Counted from the stretch's first letter, positions 54,578-64,000 are shown. The stretch: DNA of 64,000 nucleotides from Gammaproteobacteria bacterium (GCA_003137095.1 PLET01000113.1:1-64000), one strand, 5' to 3'. Numbers and translations: made by a program. Notes: generated by a model not told the origin, from the letters alone.

Positions 54578-56188
54578 ATGAGCGAAATCCAGCGAGATGT
54601 CATGTCCTACGAGGTTGCGATCGTGGGCGGCGGTCCGGCCGGTCTCGCGTGCGCGATTCGCCTCAAGCAATTGGCGCCGAACACGACCGTCTGCGTCCTC
54701 GAGAAGGGCGCCAGCCTGGGCGCACATTCGCTGTCCGGCGCCGTGCTCGAGCCCGGCCCCCTCGATGCCCTGCTGCCCGATTGGCGCGGGCATGCGCCGG
54801 CGATCTGCGTGCCGGCGACCCGCGATGAATTTTCCTTTCTAACGCGCTCACGACGCATCAAGCTGCCCACGCCCCCGCAAATGGCGAACCATGGCAATCT
54901 GATCACCTCACTCGGCCAGCTGACTCCGCTGCTCGGGGCGCAGGCCGAGCGTCTCGGCGTCGATGTGTTCGCGGGCTTCGCAGCCGCGGAAGCGTTGTTC
55001 GATGATCGGGGTGCGGTCCGCGGCGTACGCATCGGCGACATGGGCGTGGAGAAGAACGGCGCCGCGGGACCGAATTTTGCGCCCGGCCCGGAGATTCACT
55101 CCAAACTCACCGTGCTCGCCGAGGGCTGCCGGGGAAGCATCAGCAAGCAGTTGATCCGGCGCTTCCAGCTGGACGCCGGCAAGTCCCCGCAGACCTACGG
55201 CCTGGGGATCAAGGAGCTGTGGCAGCTGCCCCCGCAGCGGGTCGAACCCGGCCTCATTCAGCACACCCTCGGCTGGCCGCTCGATGCCCAGACCTACGGC
55301 GGCAGCTTCCTGTACCACCTCAATGACGATCGCGTGTACGTGGGATTCGTCGTCGGCCTCGATTACCCGGACCCGCGCTTCAAACCGTTCGAGGCCTTTC
55401 AGCAGTACAAGAATCACCCCAGCGTCCGCAATCTTCTGCAAGGCGGCGAGATCCTCGCCGGCGGAGCACGCACCGTGATCGAGGGCGGCTACCAATCCAT
55501 GCCGACGTTGGAGATGCCCGGGGCGCTGCTGGCCGGCGACGCGGGGGGCACCCTGAACACCCCCAAGATCAAGGGCATCCACCAGGCGATCCGCTCGGGC
55601 GTCACGGCAGCCGAGCACTATGTGGAAACCGGCAGCGCAGCGGGTTTCGACGCGCGCTGGCGCGGATCGGTCGGCGGCCGCGAACTGCACAAGGTGCGCA
55701 ACATCCGGCCCGGATTCAGGCGCGGCCTGTGGCTGGGGCTGGCCAATGCCGTGCTCGAGACGGCGACCGCCGGGACGCTGCCCTGGACGCTCGCCAATCA
55801 TGCCGACCACTCCGCGCTGCGGCGCCTCGACGAGTACCAGTCGCCCGAACGCGGCTGGGGCGAGCGCGAACTGCCGCCGCGCGATCGCCTGGCCTTCGTA
55901 TTCTTCGCCGCAACCACCCATGATGAGAACCAACCGGTGCATCTGCACGTGGCGGATGCCAACCTGTGCGCATCGCGCTGCACGGTCGAGTTCGGCAATC
56001 CCTGCACGAATTTCTGCCCGGCCAACGTGTATGAGATGGTCGATGACCCGGGCGGCGGCAGAAGGCTGCAGATCAATTCATCCAATTGCGTGCATTGCAA
56101 GGCGTGTGACATCAAGGAACCGTACGACGGGCAGATCACCTGGGTGCCGCCTGAAGGCGGATCGGGCCCCAATTATCAAAGCCTGTAG
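54578..56188 (+). CDS. Electron transfer flavoprotein-ubiquinone oxidoreductase
   Basis: This protein has 536 residues. It has the FAD-binding motif VAIVGGGPAGLACAIRL, GAHSLSGAVLEPGPLDALLPDW, GCRGSISKQLI, the GDAGGTLNTPKIKGIHQAIRSG segment and C-terminal [4Fe-4S] ligands (NFCPANVYEM and NCVHCKACDIKEPYDG). It passes electrons from ETF to ubiquinone in fatty-acid and amino-acid oxidation. The next gene starts directly after its stop. Confidence 0.96.
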   Translation: MSEIQRDVMSYEVAIVGGGPAGLACAIRLKQLAPNTTVCVLEKGASLGAHSLSGAVLEPGPLDALLPDWRGHAPAICVPATRDEFSFLTRSRRIKLPTPPQMANHGNLITSLGQLTPLLGAQAERLGVDVFAGFAAAEALFDDRGAVRGVRIGDMGVEKNGAAGPNFAPGPEIHSKLTVLAEGCRGSISKQLIRRFQLDAGKSPQTYGLGIKELWQLPPQRVEPGLIQHTLGWPLDAQTYGGSFLYHLNDDRVYVGFVVGLDYPDPRFKPFEAFQQYKNHPSVRNLLQGGEILAGGARTVIEGGYQSMPTLEMPGALLAGDAGGTLNTPKIKGIHQAIRSGVTAAEHYVETGSAAGFDARWRGSVGGRELHKVRNIRPGFRRGLWLGLANAVLETATAGTLPWTLANHADHSALRRLDEYQSPERGWGERELPPRDRLAFVFFAATTHDENQPVHLHVADANLCASRCTVEFGNPCTNFCPANVYEMVDDPGGGRRLQINSSNCVHCKACDIKEPYDGQITWVPPEGGSGPNYQSL

Positions 56189-57298
56189 GTGAGCGAATCC
56201 CGGTCGGTTGCCGCGCGCCTCGCGCGCGATGTCGCCGCGCATCGGCTCGAATTCGACGCCGGCCAGCACAGCGCCGCCGTGCGGCTGGATGATCTGGCAC
56301 TCGCCTTGAACCGCTCCCGGCGCGGCGGCAGGTGGCGGCGCATGCGGCTCAAGTGGCTGCCGCGTAGCGCCGTCATCGCACCGCTGCGCGGTGTTTATCT
56401 GTGGGGCGAGGTCGGCCGGGGCAAAACCCACCTGATGGATCTGTTCTACGAGTCCCTCGATTTCGAGGAGCGCGAGCGCAGCCATTTCTATCGCTTCATG
56501 CGCGCCGTGCATGCCGGGCTCGCCGGCGTGCAGCGGCGCAGCGAGCCGCTCGAGAACGTCGCACAAAACCTCGCACGGCGCGCGCGGGTGATCTGCCTCG
56601 ATGAGTTCTTCGTGTCGGACATCGCCGACGCGATGATCCTCGCCGGCTTGTTCGAAGGGTTGTTCCGCCGCGGAGTGACGCTCGTCGCCACCTCGAATTC
56701 ACCGCCGCGCGAGCTGTACAAGGACGGTTTGCAGCGGCAGCGCTTTCTGCCCGCCATCGAGCTGTTGGAGAGCCGGTTGGACGTGGTGCGCCTCGACGGC
56801 GGACCCGACTACCGATTGCGGCAGCTGGAGCGTGCACGCACCTACTTGGATTCGACCGCACCGGACACGGTCGCGGAGCTGCGCCGGCTGTTCGGCGCGC
56901 TCGCGGGCGGATCGGCGACGCCAGCCGTGCAAATCAACATCGAAGGCCGGCCGATCCGCACGCTCGGCGCCGGCGCCGGCCTGGCCTGGTTCGAATTTCG
57001 CGAGCTCTGCGAGGGTCCGCGCAGCCAGAACGACTACATCGAGATCGCGCACCTCTACCAGACGATATTCGTGTCGGATGTTCCGGTGTTTCGGCGCGAG
57101 CACGAGGATGCGGCGAGGCGCTTTGTGATGCTGATCGACGAGCTGTATGATCGCGGCGTCAACCTGGTGGTGTCCGCGGCAGCCGAGCCCGCCCAACTGT
57201 ATCGCGGCGAGCGCCTGCGCTTCGAGTTCCAGCGCACCGCCAGCCGGCTCATGGAAATGCAGTCGCATCTGTACCTTGCCCGCGGGCACCGTCCCTGA
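56189..57298 (+). CDS. zapE: AFG1/ZapE-family ATPase
   Basis: This is 369 residues from the GTG at 56189, with no gap after the upstream stop. Walker A is GEVGRGKTHLMD, followed by the FYRFMRAVHAGL region, Walker B ICLDEFFVSDIADAMIL and sensor motif LVATSNSPPRELYKDGLQ. ZapE is a cell-division-associated ATPase at the Z-ring and belongs to the AFG1 family. The coupling to the ETF-QO gene is unusual for a division factor and may be chance packing. Confidence 0.92.
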   Translation: MSESRSVAARLARDVAAHRLEFDAGQHSAAVRLDDLALALNRSRRGGRWRRMRLKWLPRSAVIAPLRGVYLWGEVGRGKTHLMDLFYESLDFEERERSHFYRFMRAVHAGLAGVQRRSEPLENVAQNLARRARVICLDEFFVSDIADAMILAGLFEGLFRRGVTLVATSNSPPRELYKDGLQRQRFLPAIELLESRLDVVRLDGGPDYRLRQLERARTYLDSTAPDTVAELRRLFGALAGGSATPAVQINIEGRPIRTLGAGAGLAWFEFRELCEGPRSQNDYIEIAHLYQTIFVSDVPVFRREHEDAARRFVMLIDELYDRGVNLVVSAAAEPAQLYRGERLRFEFQRTASRLMEMQSHLYLARGHRP

Positions 57299-57331
57299 GC
57301 GCGCGCAGCAAACCCCTGGCATAATCCGCCG

Positions 57332-58414
57332 ATGCAAACGGTCGCCGAATTCAAGATTCAATACCGGCAGATCCTGAAGCCCGACGGCGAAGCGGCGGAA
57401 CCACTGCCTGAATTTGCGCGCGATCGCGCGGAGGTCTTGCGCATGTACCGGCTCATGACGCTGGTGCGCGCCTTCGACGCCAAGGCCGTGAACCTGCAGC
57501 GCACCGGCCAGCTCGGCACCTTTGCCTCCTGCCTGGGCCACGAAGCCACCCACGTCGGCGTGGGCGCGGCGATGCATCCCGGCGATGTGCTCGCCCCGGT
57601 GTACCGCGAATACGGCACGCAGCTGTGGCGCGGCGTGACCATGACCGAAATTTTGATGTATTGGGGCGGCGATGAACGCGGCAACGATTTCGCCGTGCCG
57701 CGGCACGACTTCGCATGGTGCGTGCCGATCGCGACCCAGACCCTGCATGCGGCTGGAGCGGCCATGGCATTCAAGGTGCGCAACGAGCCGCGCTGCGCGC
57801 TCGCCTACATCGGCGATGGCGGCACCTCCGAGGGCGCCTTCTATGAAGCGCTCAATCTGGCCGGTGCGCGCGCCCTGCCGGTGGTGTTCCTGGTGGTCAA
57901 CAACGGCTGGGCGATCTCGGTGCCGGTGTCGGCGCAAACCGCCGCGTCCACCCTGGCGCAAAAATCCGTGGCCGCGGGAATACCCGGCGTACAGATCGAC
58001 GGCAATGACGTGTTTGCGGTCAGACAGGTGGTGGGCGAAGCCGTGGAGGCCGCGCGCCGCGGCGCCGGCCCGTGTCTCATCGAGGCCCTCACCTACCGCC
58101 TGAGCGATCACACCACGGCGGACGACGCCACCCGTTATCGCGCGGATGCCGAGGTGAAGCTGGCGTGGTCGGTGGAGCCGCTGCTGCGCCTGCGCGCTTA
58201 TGTCGAGAAGGCGGGCTGGTGGAGCGCCGCGGCCGAGCAGGAGCTGCTGCGCGATTGCGCGCGGCGGGTCGATGCCGCGGTGTCGGAGTATCTCGGGACC
58301 GCGAAACAGCCCACCGACGCGATGTTCGACCGCCTGTTCGCCTCTATTCCGAAGCACCTGCAGGAGCAGCGCCTCGTCGCCCGCAAGTACGCCTCGAAGC
58401 CCGGCGGCCATTGA
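57332..58414 (+). CDS. 2-oxoacid dehydrogenase E1 alpha subunit
   Basis: This protein has 360 residues. The thiamine diphosphate motif is GDGGTSEGAFYEALNLAGA with VVNNGWAIS; FASCLGHEATHVGVGAAM and the phosphorylation-loop region YRLSDHTTADDATRY are typical of pyruvate or branched-chain E1 alpha. It works with E1 beta (next gene) and the E2 that follows. Substrate (pyruvate or branched-chain oxoacids) is not certain; resemblance to BkdA-type E1 alpha is strong. Confidence 0.93.
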   Translation: MQTVAEFKIQYRQILKPDGEAAEPLPEFARDRAEVLRMYRLMTLVRAFDAKAVNLQRTGQLGTFASCLGHEATHVGVGAAMHPGDVLAPVYREYGTQLWRGVTMTEILMYWGGDERGNDFAVPRHDFAWCVPIATQTLHAAGAAMAFKVRNEPRCALAYIGDGGTSEGAFYEALNLAGARALPVVFLVVNNGWAISVPVSAQTAASTLAQKSVAAGIPGVQIDGNDVFAVRQVVGEAVEAARRGAGPCLIEALTYRLSDHTTADDATRYRADAEVKLAWSVEPLLRLRAYVEKAGWWSAAAEQELLRDCARRVDAAVSEYLGTAKQPTDAMFDRLFASIPKHLQEQRLVARKYASKPGGH

Positions 58415-58415
58415 A

Positions 58416-59393
58416 TTGGCGAAGGTCACCATGGTCGAGGCCATCACGATGGCGCACGCCTGGGAGATGCAGCATGATCCCAGCGTCGTCGTGATCGGTC
58501 AGGACGTCGGCGCCAACGGCGGCGTGTTCCGCGCGACCGTGGGGTTGCAGGAGCGCTTCGGCAGTGCGCGCGTGCAGGATACGCCGCTCGCCGAGGCGAC
58601 CATCGCCGGCATGTCCGTCGGAATGGCGGCACAGGGCCTGAAGCCCGTTGCGGAAATCCAATTCATGGGCTTCATGTACCCGGCGCTCGATCAGATCGTG
58701 AATCACATGTCGCGCATGCGTCATCGGACCCGCGGCCGGCTGAGTTGTCCGGTCGTCATCCGGACTCCGCACGGTGGCGGCATCCATGCGCCGGAACACC
58801 ATTCGGAGAGCACGGAGACCATGCTGTGCCACATCCCCGGCATTCGCGTGGTGTGCCCGTCCTCGCCGGCGCGGGCATACGGCCTGCTGCTCGCCTCCAT
58901 CCGCGATCCGGATCCGGTGATGTTCCTCGAGCCGGTGCGGCTGTATCGCGCCATGCGCCAGGAGGTTGTCGACAATGGCCGGGCTCTGCCGCTCGATGCG
59001 TGTTTCGTGCTGCGCGAAGGCACCGACGTGACGATCGTGACCTGGGGCGCGATGACCCTCGAGACCCTGCGTGCGGTGGCGGAACTCGACAAGGAGGGCG
59101 TCAGCGCCGAGGTCATCGACCTCGCGACCTTGAGTCCCATCGACGCCGACACCATTCTCGCATCCGTAGCCAAGACCGGCCGGCTCGTCATCGTGCACGA
59201 GGCGGCGCGCAACGTCGGCGTGGGCGCGGAAATCGCGGCCATCGTGGCGGAACATGGGCTTTACGATTTGCAGGCCCCCGTGCAGCGGGTCACCGGCTTC
59301 GACACCATCATGCCGCTGTTCCGCCTGGAGCAGGATTACATTCCGAGCGTCAAGCGCATCGTCGATGCCGTGCAGCTCACCCTGATCGACTAG
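58416..59393 (+). CDS. 2-oxoacid dehydrogenase E1 beta subunit
   Basis: This is 325 residues from TTG 58416 (LAKVTMVEAITMAHAWEM), which follows the upstream stop by one base; ATG 58431 is an alternative start. Motifs: VIGQDVGANGGVFRAT, GLQERFGSARVQDTPLAEATI, PHGGGIHAPEHHSES and the C-terminal transketolase part VHEAARNVGVGAEIAAIV. It completes the E1 heterotetramer. It ends 12 bp before the E2 gene. Confidence 0.94.
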   Translation: MAKVTMVEAITMAHAWEMQHDPSVVVIGQDVGANGGVFRATVGLQERFGSARVQDTPLAEATIAGMSVGMAAQGLKPVAEIQFMGFMYPALDQIVNHMSRMRHRTRGRLSCPVVIRTPHGGGIHAPEHHSESTETMLCHIPGIRVVCPSSPARAYGLLLASIRDPDPVMFLEPVRLYRAMRQEVVDNGRALPLDACFVLREGTDVTIVTWGAMTLETLRAVAELDKEGVSAEVIDLATLSPIDADTILASVAKTGRLVIVHEAARNVGVGAEIAAIVAEHGLYDLQAPVQRVTGFDTIMPLFRLEQDYIPSVKRIVDAVQLTLID

Positions 59394-59405
59394 GGACCGC
59401 AGAAC

Positions 59406-60530
59406 ATGACCACTTTCAAGCTTCCTGATTTGGGCGAAGGCCTCGCCGAGGCGGAGATCATCGAGTGGCACGTGCGCGTCGGCGAACGGGTGGTCGTGGA
59501 TCAGCCCATGGTGTCGGTGGAAACCGCGAAGGCGGTGGTGGAGCTGCCCGTGCCCTTCGGCGGCATGGTGTCGGCGCTGCATGCGGCGGCGGGCGACATG
59601 GTGCCGACCGGCGCTCCGCTCATCGACTTCGACTCCGGCACGGTGGTGGGCAGCATGCCGGTCACGAGCGAGGAGGAATTCGTGGACACCGCCACGGTCG
59701 GCGGCGGCCGCGGCACGGAAATGCGGGGCCGCGCGGTGCCCGTGGCCAGGGCGCTCGCGAAGCGTCTCGGCGTCGACCTGGCGACGGTCACCGGCAGCGG
59801 CCGCGGCGGGCTGATCACCCTGGATGACGTACTGCGCCAGGCGCACCTGACGCCGGCGCCACCGGCCAGTCCCTGGATGTCGCCGCAATCCGGCCTGACG
59901 CCGGCCCCGCTGCGGGGCGCGCGGCGCGCGATGGCGCACAGCATGTCCCTCGCCCGCGACCAGATTGCGCTCAGCACGGTGTGCGACGACGCCGACATCA
60001 ACCGCTGGACGGCCCGCGGCGACTACATGGTGCGCCTGATGCGCGCGATGATCGCCGCCTGGCGCGCCGAGCCCGCATTGAATGCGGCCTATGATCCGGT
60101 GGACAATTCGCGGATGTTGTTCAAGCACATCGATCTGGCCGTCGCCGTGGATACGCCGGCCGGCCTCATCGTTCCGGTGTTGCGCGGCATCGAGACGAAG
60201 ACTCCGGAGGAGCTGCGGGCCGCGCTCACCGCGCAGAAGGACGCCGCCCATCAACGCAGCACCTCCGCCGGCGACCTGCGCGACTTCACCCTGATGCTCT
60301 CGAATTTCGGCACGCTCGCCGGCCGCTATGGCATACCCCTGGTGGTGCCGCCGGCGGTCGCGATCCTGGGCGCCGGCAAGGTGCGCAACGACGCCGTGGT
60401 GGTGGGCGAGGCCATCGAGGCGCACCGCCGCATGCCCTTGTCGCTCAGCTTCGACCACCGCTGCGTGACCGGCGCGGAGGCCTGTCGTTTTCTCGCGGCC
60501 GTCATTGCCGACCTCGAAAGACCGGACTGA
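59406..60530 (+). CDS. Dihydrolipoamide acyltransferase E2 component
   Basis: This protein has 374 residues. An N-terminal lipoyl domain has Lys42 in VETAKAVVE; the subunit-binding domain covers about 108-143 (VPVARALAKRLGVDLATVTGSGRGG); the catalytic domain ends with SFDHRCVTGAEACRFL. The active-site His351 is present, but the usual H-x3-D-G aspartate is Thr355. Plastid-type E2 proteins also vary at this residue (Tyr), so activity may persist. No E3 gene is nearby; a shared lipoamide dehydrogenase would be needed. Confidence 0.93.
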   Translation: MTTFKLPDLGEGLAEAEIIEWHVRVGERVVVDQPMVSVETAKAVVELPVPFGGMVSALHAAAGDMVPTGAPLIDFDSGTVVGSMPVTSEEEFVDTATVGGGRGTEMRGRAVPVARALAKRLGVDLATVTGSGRGGLITLDDVLRQAHLTPAPPASPWMSPQSGLTPAPLRGARRAMAHSMSLARDQIALSTVCDDADINRWTARGDYMVRLMRAMIAAWRAEPALNAAYDPVDNSRMLFKHIDLAVAVDTPAGLIVPVLRGIETKTPEELRAALTAQKDAAHQRSTSAGDLRDFTLMLSNFGTLAGRYGIPLVVPPAVAILGAGKVRNDAVVVGEAIEAHRRMPLSLSFDHRCVTGAEACRFLAAVIADLERPD

Positions 60531-60545
60531 CCTGAGGATCGGACC

Positions 60546-63500
60546 ATGTATCCGGACGCCTCCGAACTGCAGCGTAACATCCTGACGCAGATTGCGGCGG
60601 CGGCGCACGCGCCGGCGTCCGCGGCGGCGCTCAAGATGCTGCGGGCCCTGGATTGTCCGCACTTCCTGCACTTGTATTATGCGGGCGTCGAGGCCGCCGA
60701 CCTCGCCGCCTATGAACCCGCCGAACTCGCCGCCGCAGCCTTGTCGCACCTGGACTTCGCGCGCCGCCGGCGCCGCGGGCGGGCGCTGGTACGCGTTTTC
60801 AATCCGACGCTGCGCGAACACGGCTACAGCTCGCCGCATACCGTCGCTGAGATAGTCAACGACGACATGCCGTTTCTGGTCGACTCGATCGGTCTGGCGC
60901 TCGCCGAGCGTTCGCTGACCCTGCATTTCCTCGCACATCCGATTTTCGCGGCGGCGCGCGACAGCCACGGCGATCTGCACTCGCTGCGCGGGCGCGGCGA
61001 CGCGGCCCGCGGCGCAGCAGCGCGCGGCGGCATGGCGCGGGCCGCTGCGCGCCTGGAGTCGCTGCAGCACGTGGAGATCGACCGCATCGTCGATCCCGCG
61101 ATGCTGCGCTCGCTGGAGCTGCAGATCGAACGCAATCTGCGCGACGTGCGGGCCGCCTGCGCGGATTGGACCAAGATGCAAAATGCCGCGGCCAAGGCGG
61201 CGGAGGATCTTGAGATCGGGAACAAGCGCTTCGATCCGCAGGACGTGAGCGAGACGCACGCGTTGCTCGAGTGGATGCTGAACCGCCACTTCACCTTCAT
61301 CGGCTACCGGGAATACCGCCTGCGCGGCGGCCCCGGCCGCGAGTCGCTCGACGCGCTCGAGGCCAGCGGGCTCGGCATCCTGCGACCCGGCCACAAACGG
61401 CCCGAGACGGTGGGCCGCATTTCGGCGGGGGACATACGCCGCCAGAGCAGATCCCGGGACCTCGCACTGGTGACCAAGGCGAACACGCGCTCCACCGTGC
61501 ACCGCCCCGGATTTCTCGATTATGTAGGCATCAAGCTCGTAGATGCCCGGGGTCGGCTGATCGGCGAGCGCCGATTCCTCGGTCTGTGGACCTCGGCGGC
61601 GTACAACACCAACCCTCGCGATATTCCGCTGCTGCGGCACAAGGTGGCCAAGGTCGCGCAGCATTTCTCGCTGGCGCCGGACAGCCACGACGGCAAGGCG
61701 CTGCAGCACATTCTCGAATCCTTTCCGCGCGACGAGCTGTTCCAGGCGAGCGTTCCCGAATTGATCCGCATCGTCACGGGAATTTTCGGGCTGCAGGAAC
61801 GGCCGCGTGTGCGGGTGCTCCTGCGCCGCGACCCGTTTCACCGGTTCTACTCCTGCCTGCTGTACGTGCCGCGCGAAAAATACAACACCCAGGTGCGGCT
61901 GCGCATCGAGCGGGTGGTGAGCGAGGCGTTCGACGCGCGCGGCATCGAATCGCAGGTGCAGATCGCCGAATCGAATCTCGCCCGCATCCACATCGTCGCC
62001 CGCACCGTGCCCGGCGATGCGGCGCGGATTTCCGCCGACGCGCTGGAACGGCGCCTGGCGGCGGCGGTGCGTTCCTGGCCGGACGGTTTCAAGAGCGCGC
62101 TGCTCGCACGCTTCGACGAAGCCTACGCCCTGCAGCTTTTCGCCAAGTACGCCGCCTGCTTTCCCGCGGCCTACACCGAGGATTTCACGCCGGAATCGGC
62201 GGCGCTCGACGTGTCCTTCCTCGAGGCGCTGGACATGCGTCCCGCCGGCCTGCATCTCGACCTCTACCGGCCGGAGCCGCGGCGCAAGGACAGGCTGTTT
62301 CTCAAGATATTCCGCGGCCAGGAAGCCGTGCCCATATCGGATCTGCTGCCGATGCTCGAGAACATGGGCCTCAAGGTCATCGCCGAACGGCCGTATGAGC
62401 TCGAGTTCGCCGCCGGCATTCGCCGCTGGATCCAGGATCTCGAACTCGAATGGCGGACCCCGGCATCCGCCGGTTTCGAGTCCCTGGTCGAGGAGTTCAA
62501 ACGCGCCTTCACCGCCGTCTGGACCGGGAGGATGGACAGCGACAGCTTCAATCAGCTGACGCTCTGCGCCGCGGTGCCATGGCGCATCGTCACGGTGCTG
62601 CGCGCCTATTGCAGGTACCTGCTGCAGACCGGGCTGCCGTTCAGCCAGGGATACGTCGCCCAGGTGCTGATCAACAACTTCGCCATCGCGCGTCTGCTGG
62701 CGGACCTGTTCGCGGCGCGCTTCGATCCGGACGTGGCGGCGCCGGCGCGCCGCGCCGCGCTGGCGCGCATCGACGCCGGCCTGCACGGCGCGCTCGAACT
62801 GGTCGCCCGCTCGGATGAGGACCGCATATTGCGCGCCCTCTGGAATGCAGTGTCCGCCACGGTGCGCACCAACGCCTATCAGCGCACCGCCGAAAGTCAG
62901 CTCAAGGAGTACTTGTCCTTCAAGATCGAGAGCCAGCAGCTGCGCGAACTGCCGCTGCCGAAGCCGCTGTTCGAAGTATTCGTCTTCTCGCCGCACATGG
63001 AAGGCATCCACCTGCGCATGGGGAGGGTCGCGCGCGGCGGCATCCGCTGGTCCGACCGGCCGGAGGACTTTCGCACCGAGATCCTCGGCCTGATGAAGGC
63101 GCAGAACGTCAAGAACACGGTCATCGTTCCGGTCGGAGCCAAGGGCGGCTTCGTCGTGCGAAAGCAATCCGATGCCGTGGCCTGCTATCAGACGCTGATA
63201 CGCGGGCTGCTCGACCTCACCGACAACATCGTCGGCGACAAGGTGGTCCCGCCGGCCGGGTTGGTGCGCCATGACGCAGACGATCCGTATCTGGTGGTTG
63301 CGGCGGACAAGGGCACCGCGACGTTTTCCGACGTCGCGAACGCGATCTCCGCCGAATACGGCTTCTGGCTGGGCGACGCATTCGCCTCCGGTGGCTCGGC
63401 GGGATATGACCACAAGAAGATGGCCATCACCGCACGCGGCGCGTGGGAATGCGTCAAGCGGCATTTTCGCGAGATCGGCGTCGACATCCAGAGAACCGAT

Positions 63501-64000
63501 TTCACGGTGGCCGGGATCGGCGACATGTCGGGCGACGTGTTCGGCAACGGCATGCTGCAGTCGCGCCACATCCGGCTGTTGGCGGCCTTCAACCATCAGC
63601 ATATATTTCTCGATCCGCAGGCCGATGCCGTCCGCGGCTTCCGCGAGCGGGCGCGGCTGTTCAAGCTGCCGCGCTCGAGCTGGGAGGATTACCCGCGCGA
63701 CGCCATTTCGAGGGGCGGCGGCGTGTTCGCGCGCGCCTCGAAAAGCCTTTCATTGTCGCGCGAGGCGCAAACGCTGTTGGAACTTCCTGTGCTGGCCACG
63801 CCGAACGAGGTGATCAAGTCCATTCTGCGGATGAATGTAGATCTGATTTGGAACGGCGGGATCGGCACCTACGTGAAGGCCGGCAGCGAAAGCCACCGCG
63901 ACGTCGGCGACCACGGCAACGATGCGGTGCGCATCGACGGGCGCGAACTGCGATGCAAGGTAATCGGCGAGGGCGGCAATCTCGGCCTCTCGCAGCTGGG
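60546..64000 (+). CDS. Large NAD-specific glutamate dehydrogenase, partial (3' end outside window)
   Basis: At least 1151 codons are present and open to the end of the window; the 180-kDa bacterial family has about 1600 residues. The N-terminal regulatory part has AEIVNDDMPFLVDSIGLAL, ETHALLEWMLNRHFTFIGYRE and PRDELFQASVPELI. The catalytic domain begins near residue 800 with ARGGIRWSDRPEDFRTEILG and NTVIVPVGAKGGFVV, then VAGIGDMSGDVFGNGML. It deaminates glutamate to 2-oxoglutarate with NAD. The start MYPDASELQRN at 60546 lies 15 bp after the E2 stop. Confidence 0.94.
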   Translation, partial: MYPDASELQRNILTQIAAAAHAPASAAALKMLRALDCPHFLHLYYAGVEAADLAAYEPAELAAAALSHLDFARRRRRGRALVRVFNPTLREHGYSSPHTVAEIVNDDMPFLVDSIGLALAERSLTLHFLAHPIFAAARDSHGDLHSLRGRGDAARGAAARGGMARAAARLESLQHVEIDRIVDPAMLRSLELQIERNLRDVRAACADWTKMQNAAAKAAEDLEIGNKRFDPQDVSETHALLEWMLNRHFTFIGYREYRLRGGPGRESLDALEASGLGILRPGHKRPETVGRISAGDIRRQSRSRDLALVTKANTRSTVHRPGFLDYVGIKLVDARGRLIGERRFLGLWTSAAYNTNPRDIPLLRHKVAKVAQHFSLAPDSHDGKALQHILESFPRDELFQASVPELIRIVTGIFGLQERPRVRVLLRRDPFHRFYSCLLYVPREKYNTQVRLRIERVVSEAFDARGIESQVQIAESNLARIHIVARTVPGDAARISADALERRLAAAVRSWPDGFKSALLARFDEAYALQLFAKYAACFPAAYTEDFTPESAALDVSFLEALDMRPAGLHLDLYRPEPRRKDRLFLKIFRGQEAVPISDLLPMLENMGLKVIAERPYELEFAAGIRRWIQDLELEWRTPASAGFESLVEEFKRAFTAVWTGRMDSDSFNQLTLCAAVPWRIVTVLRAYCRYLLQTGLPFSQGYVAQVLINNFAIARLLADLFAARFDPDVAAPARRAALARIDAGLHGALELVARSDEDRILRALWNAVSATVRTNAYQRTAESQLKEYLSFKIESQQLRELPLPKPLFEVFVFSPHMEGIHLRMGRVARGGIRWSDRPEDFRTEILGLMKAQNVKNTVIVPVGAKGGFVVRKQSDAVACYQTLIRGLLDLTDNIVGDKVVPPAGLVRHDADDPYLVVAADKGTATFSDVANAISAEYGFWLGDAFASGGSAGYDHKKMAITARGAWECVKRHFREIGVDIQRTDFTVAGIGDMSGDVFGNGMLQSRHIRLLAAFNHQHIFLDPQADAVRGFRERARLFKLPRSSWEDYPRDAISRGGGVFARASKSLSLSREAQTLLELPVLATPNEVIKSILRMNVDLIWNGGIGTYVKAGSESHRDVGDHGNDAVRIDGRELRCKVIGEGGNLGLSQL

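Noticed and set aside
58344-63602. A 1752-codon open frame antisense to the E2 and glutamate dehydrogenase genes
   Set aside because: Long antisense frames are common opposite GC-rich genes with strong third-position bias. The translation is rich in His, Arg, Gly and Ala with no domains, while the plus strand encodes clear enzymes.

Overview
The window joins a low-GC accessory island (about 781-18333) to a GC-rich, densely packed gammaproteobacterial chromosome. Backbone gene order points to a gammaproteobacterium: ndk-rlmN-pilW-rodZ-hisS-yfgM-bamB-der, queA-tgt-yajC-secD-secF, xerD/dsbC, suhB/trmJ and guaB-guaA. A Steroidobacteraceae- or Nevskiales-like lineage is my guess and cannot be settled from sequence alone.

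Island. A tyrosine integrase lies next to the 3' end of guaA, a known integration hotspot. The last codons of guaA carry an 11-bp sequence (18323-18333) that recurs in the same orientation at 781-791. Copies of ACGGGTAT/C, probably integrase arm-type sites, sit just inside both ends. Left of 781 a partial DUF4143 ATPase resumes higher-GC sequence. The island holds a three-gene minus-strand operon with a HEPN-like protein, a PDZ lipoprotein and a 1006-residue fusion of a TET/JBP-type 2-oxoglutarate/Fe(II) dioxygenase with a C-terminal P-loop kinase. It also holds a divergent unknown gene, three tiny coupled genes, a collagen-like secreted protein with a tiny lipoprotein, a controller-type (C-protein) regulator with a recognisable C-box, and a serine recombinase. 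An amino acid:DNA transferase (ADDT/AADT) homologue follows, overlapped by a second HEPN-like gene. Oxidise, phosphorylate, then transfer an amino acid is the logic by which some phages hypermodify thymine in DNA. Finding the parts together in a chromosomal island with a C-protein regulator is the main discovery candidate here.

Backbone 18.3-38 kb. guaB-guaA (IMP to GMP) are translationally coupled. Divergent from them are xseA, an M23 peptidase and an SDR dehydrogenase. glnK-amtB has a sigma-54 promoter and NtrC-like sites. A DUF748 envelope protein follows, then the der-bamB-yfgM-hisS-rodZ-pilW-rlmN run and ndk; ispG, often found between rodZ and hisS, is absent.

Backbone 38-50 kb. This part holds a small Fe-S set (cysteine desulfurase, degenerate IscU-like protein, IscA) behind trmJ, then suhB, an APC amino acid permease, a TerC-family protein, secDF-yajC and the queuosine genes tgt-queA. 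A tRNA-Leu(CAA) follows.

Backbone 50-64 kb. A Nudix hydrolase, fdxA, dsbC and xerD lead to an acyltransferase with a possible ATC start, a thiolase, ETF-ubiquinone oxidoreductase, zapE, a 2-oxoacid dehydrogenase E1alpha-E1beta-E2 operon and the 5' part of a large NAD-glutamate dehydrogenase that runs off the window. Most of the last block serves acyl-CoA and amino-acid catabolism.
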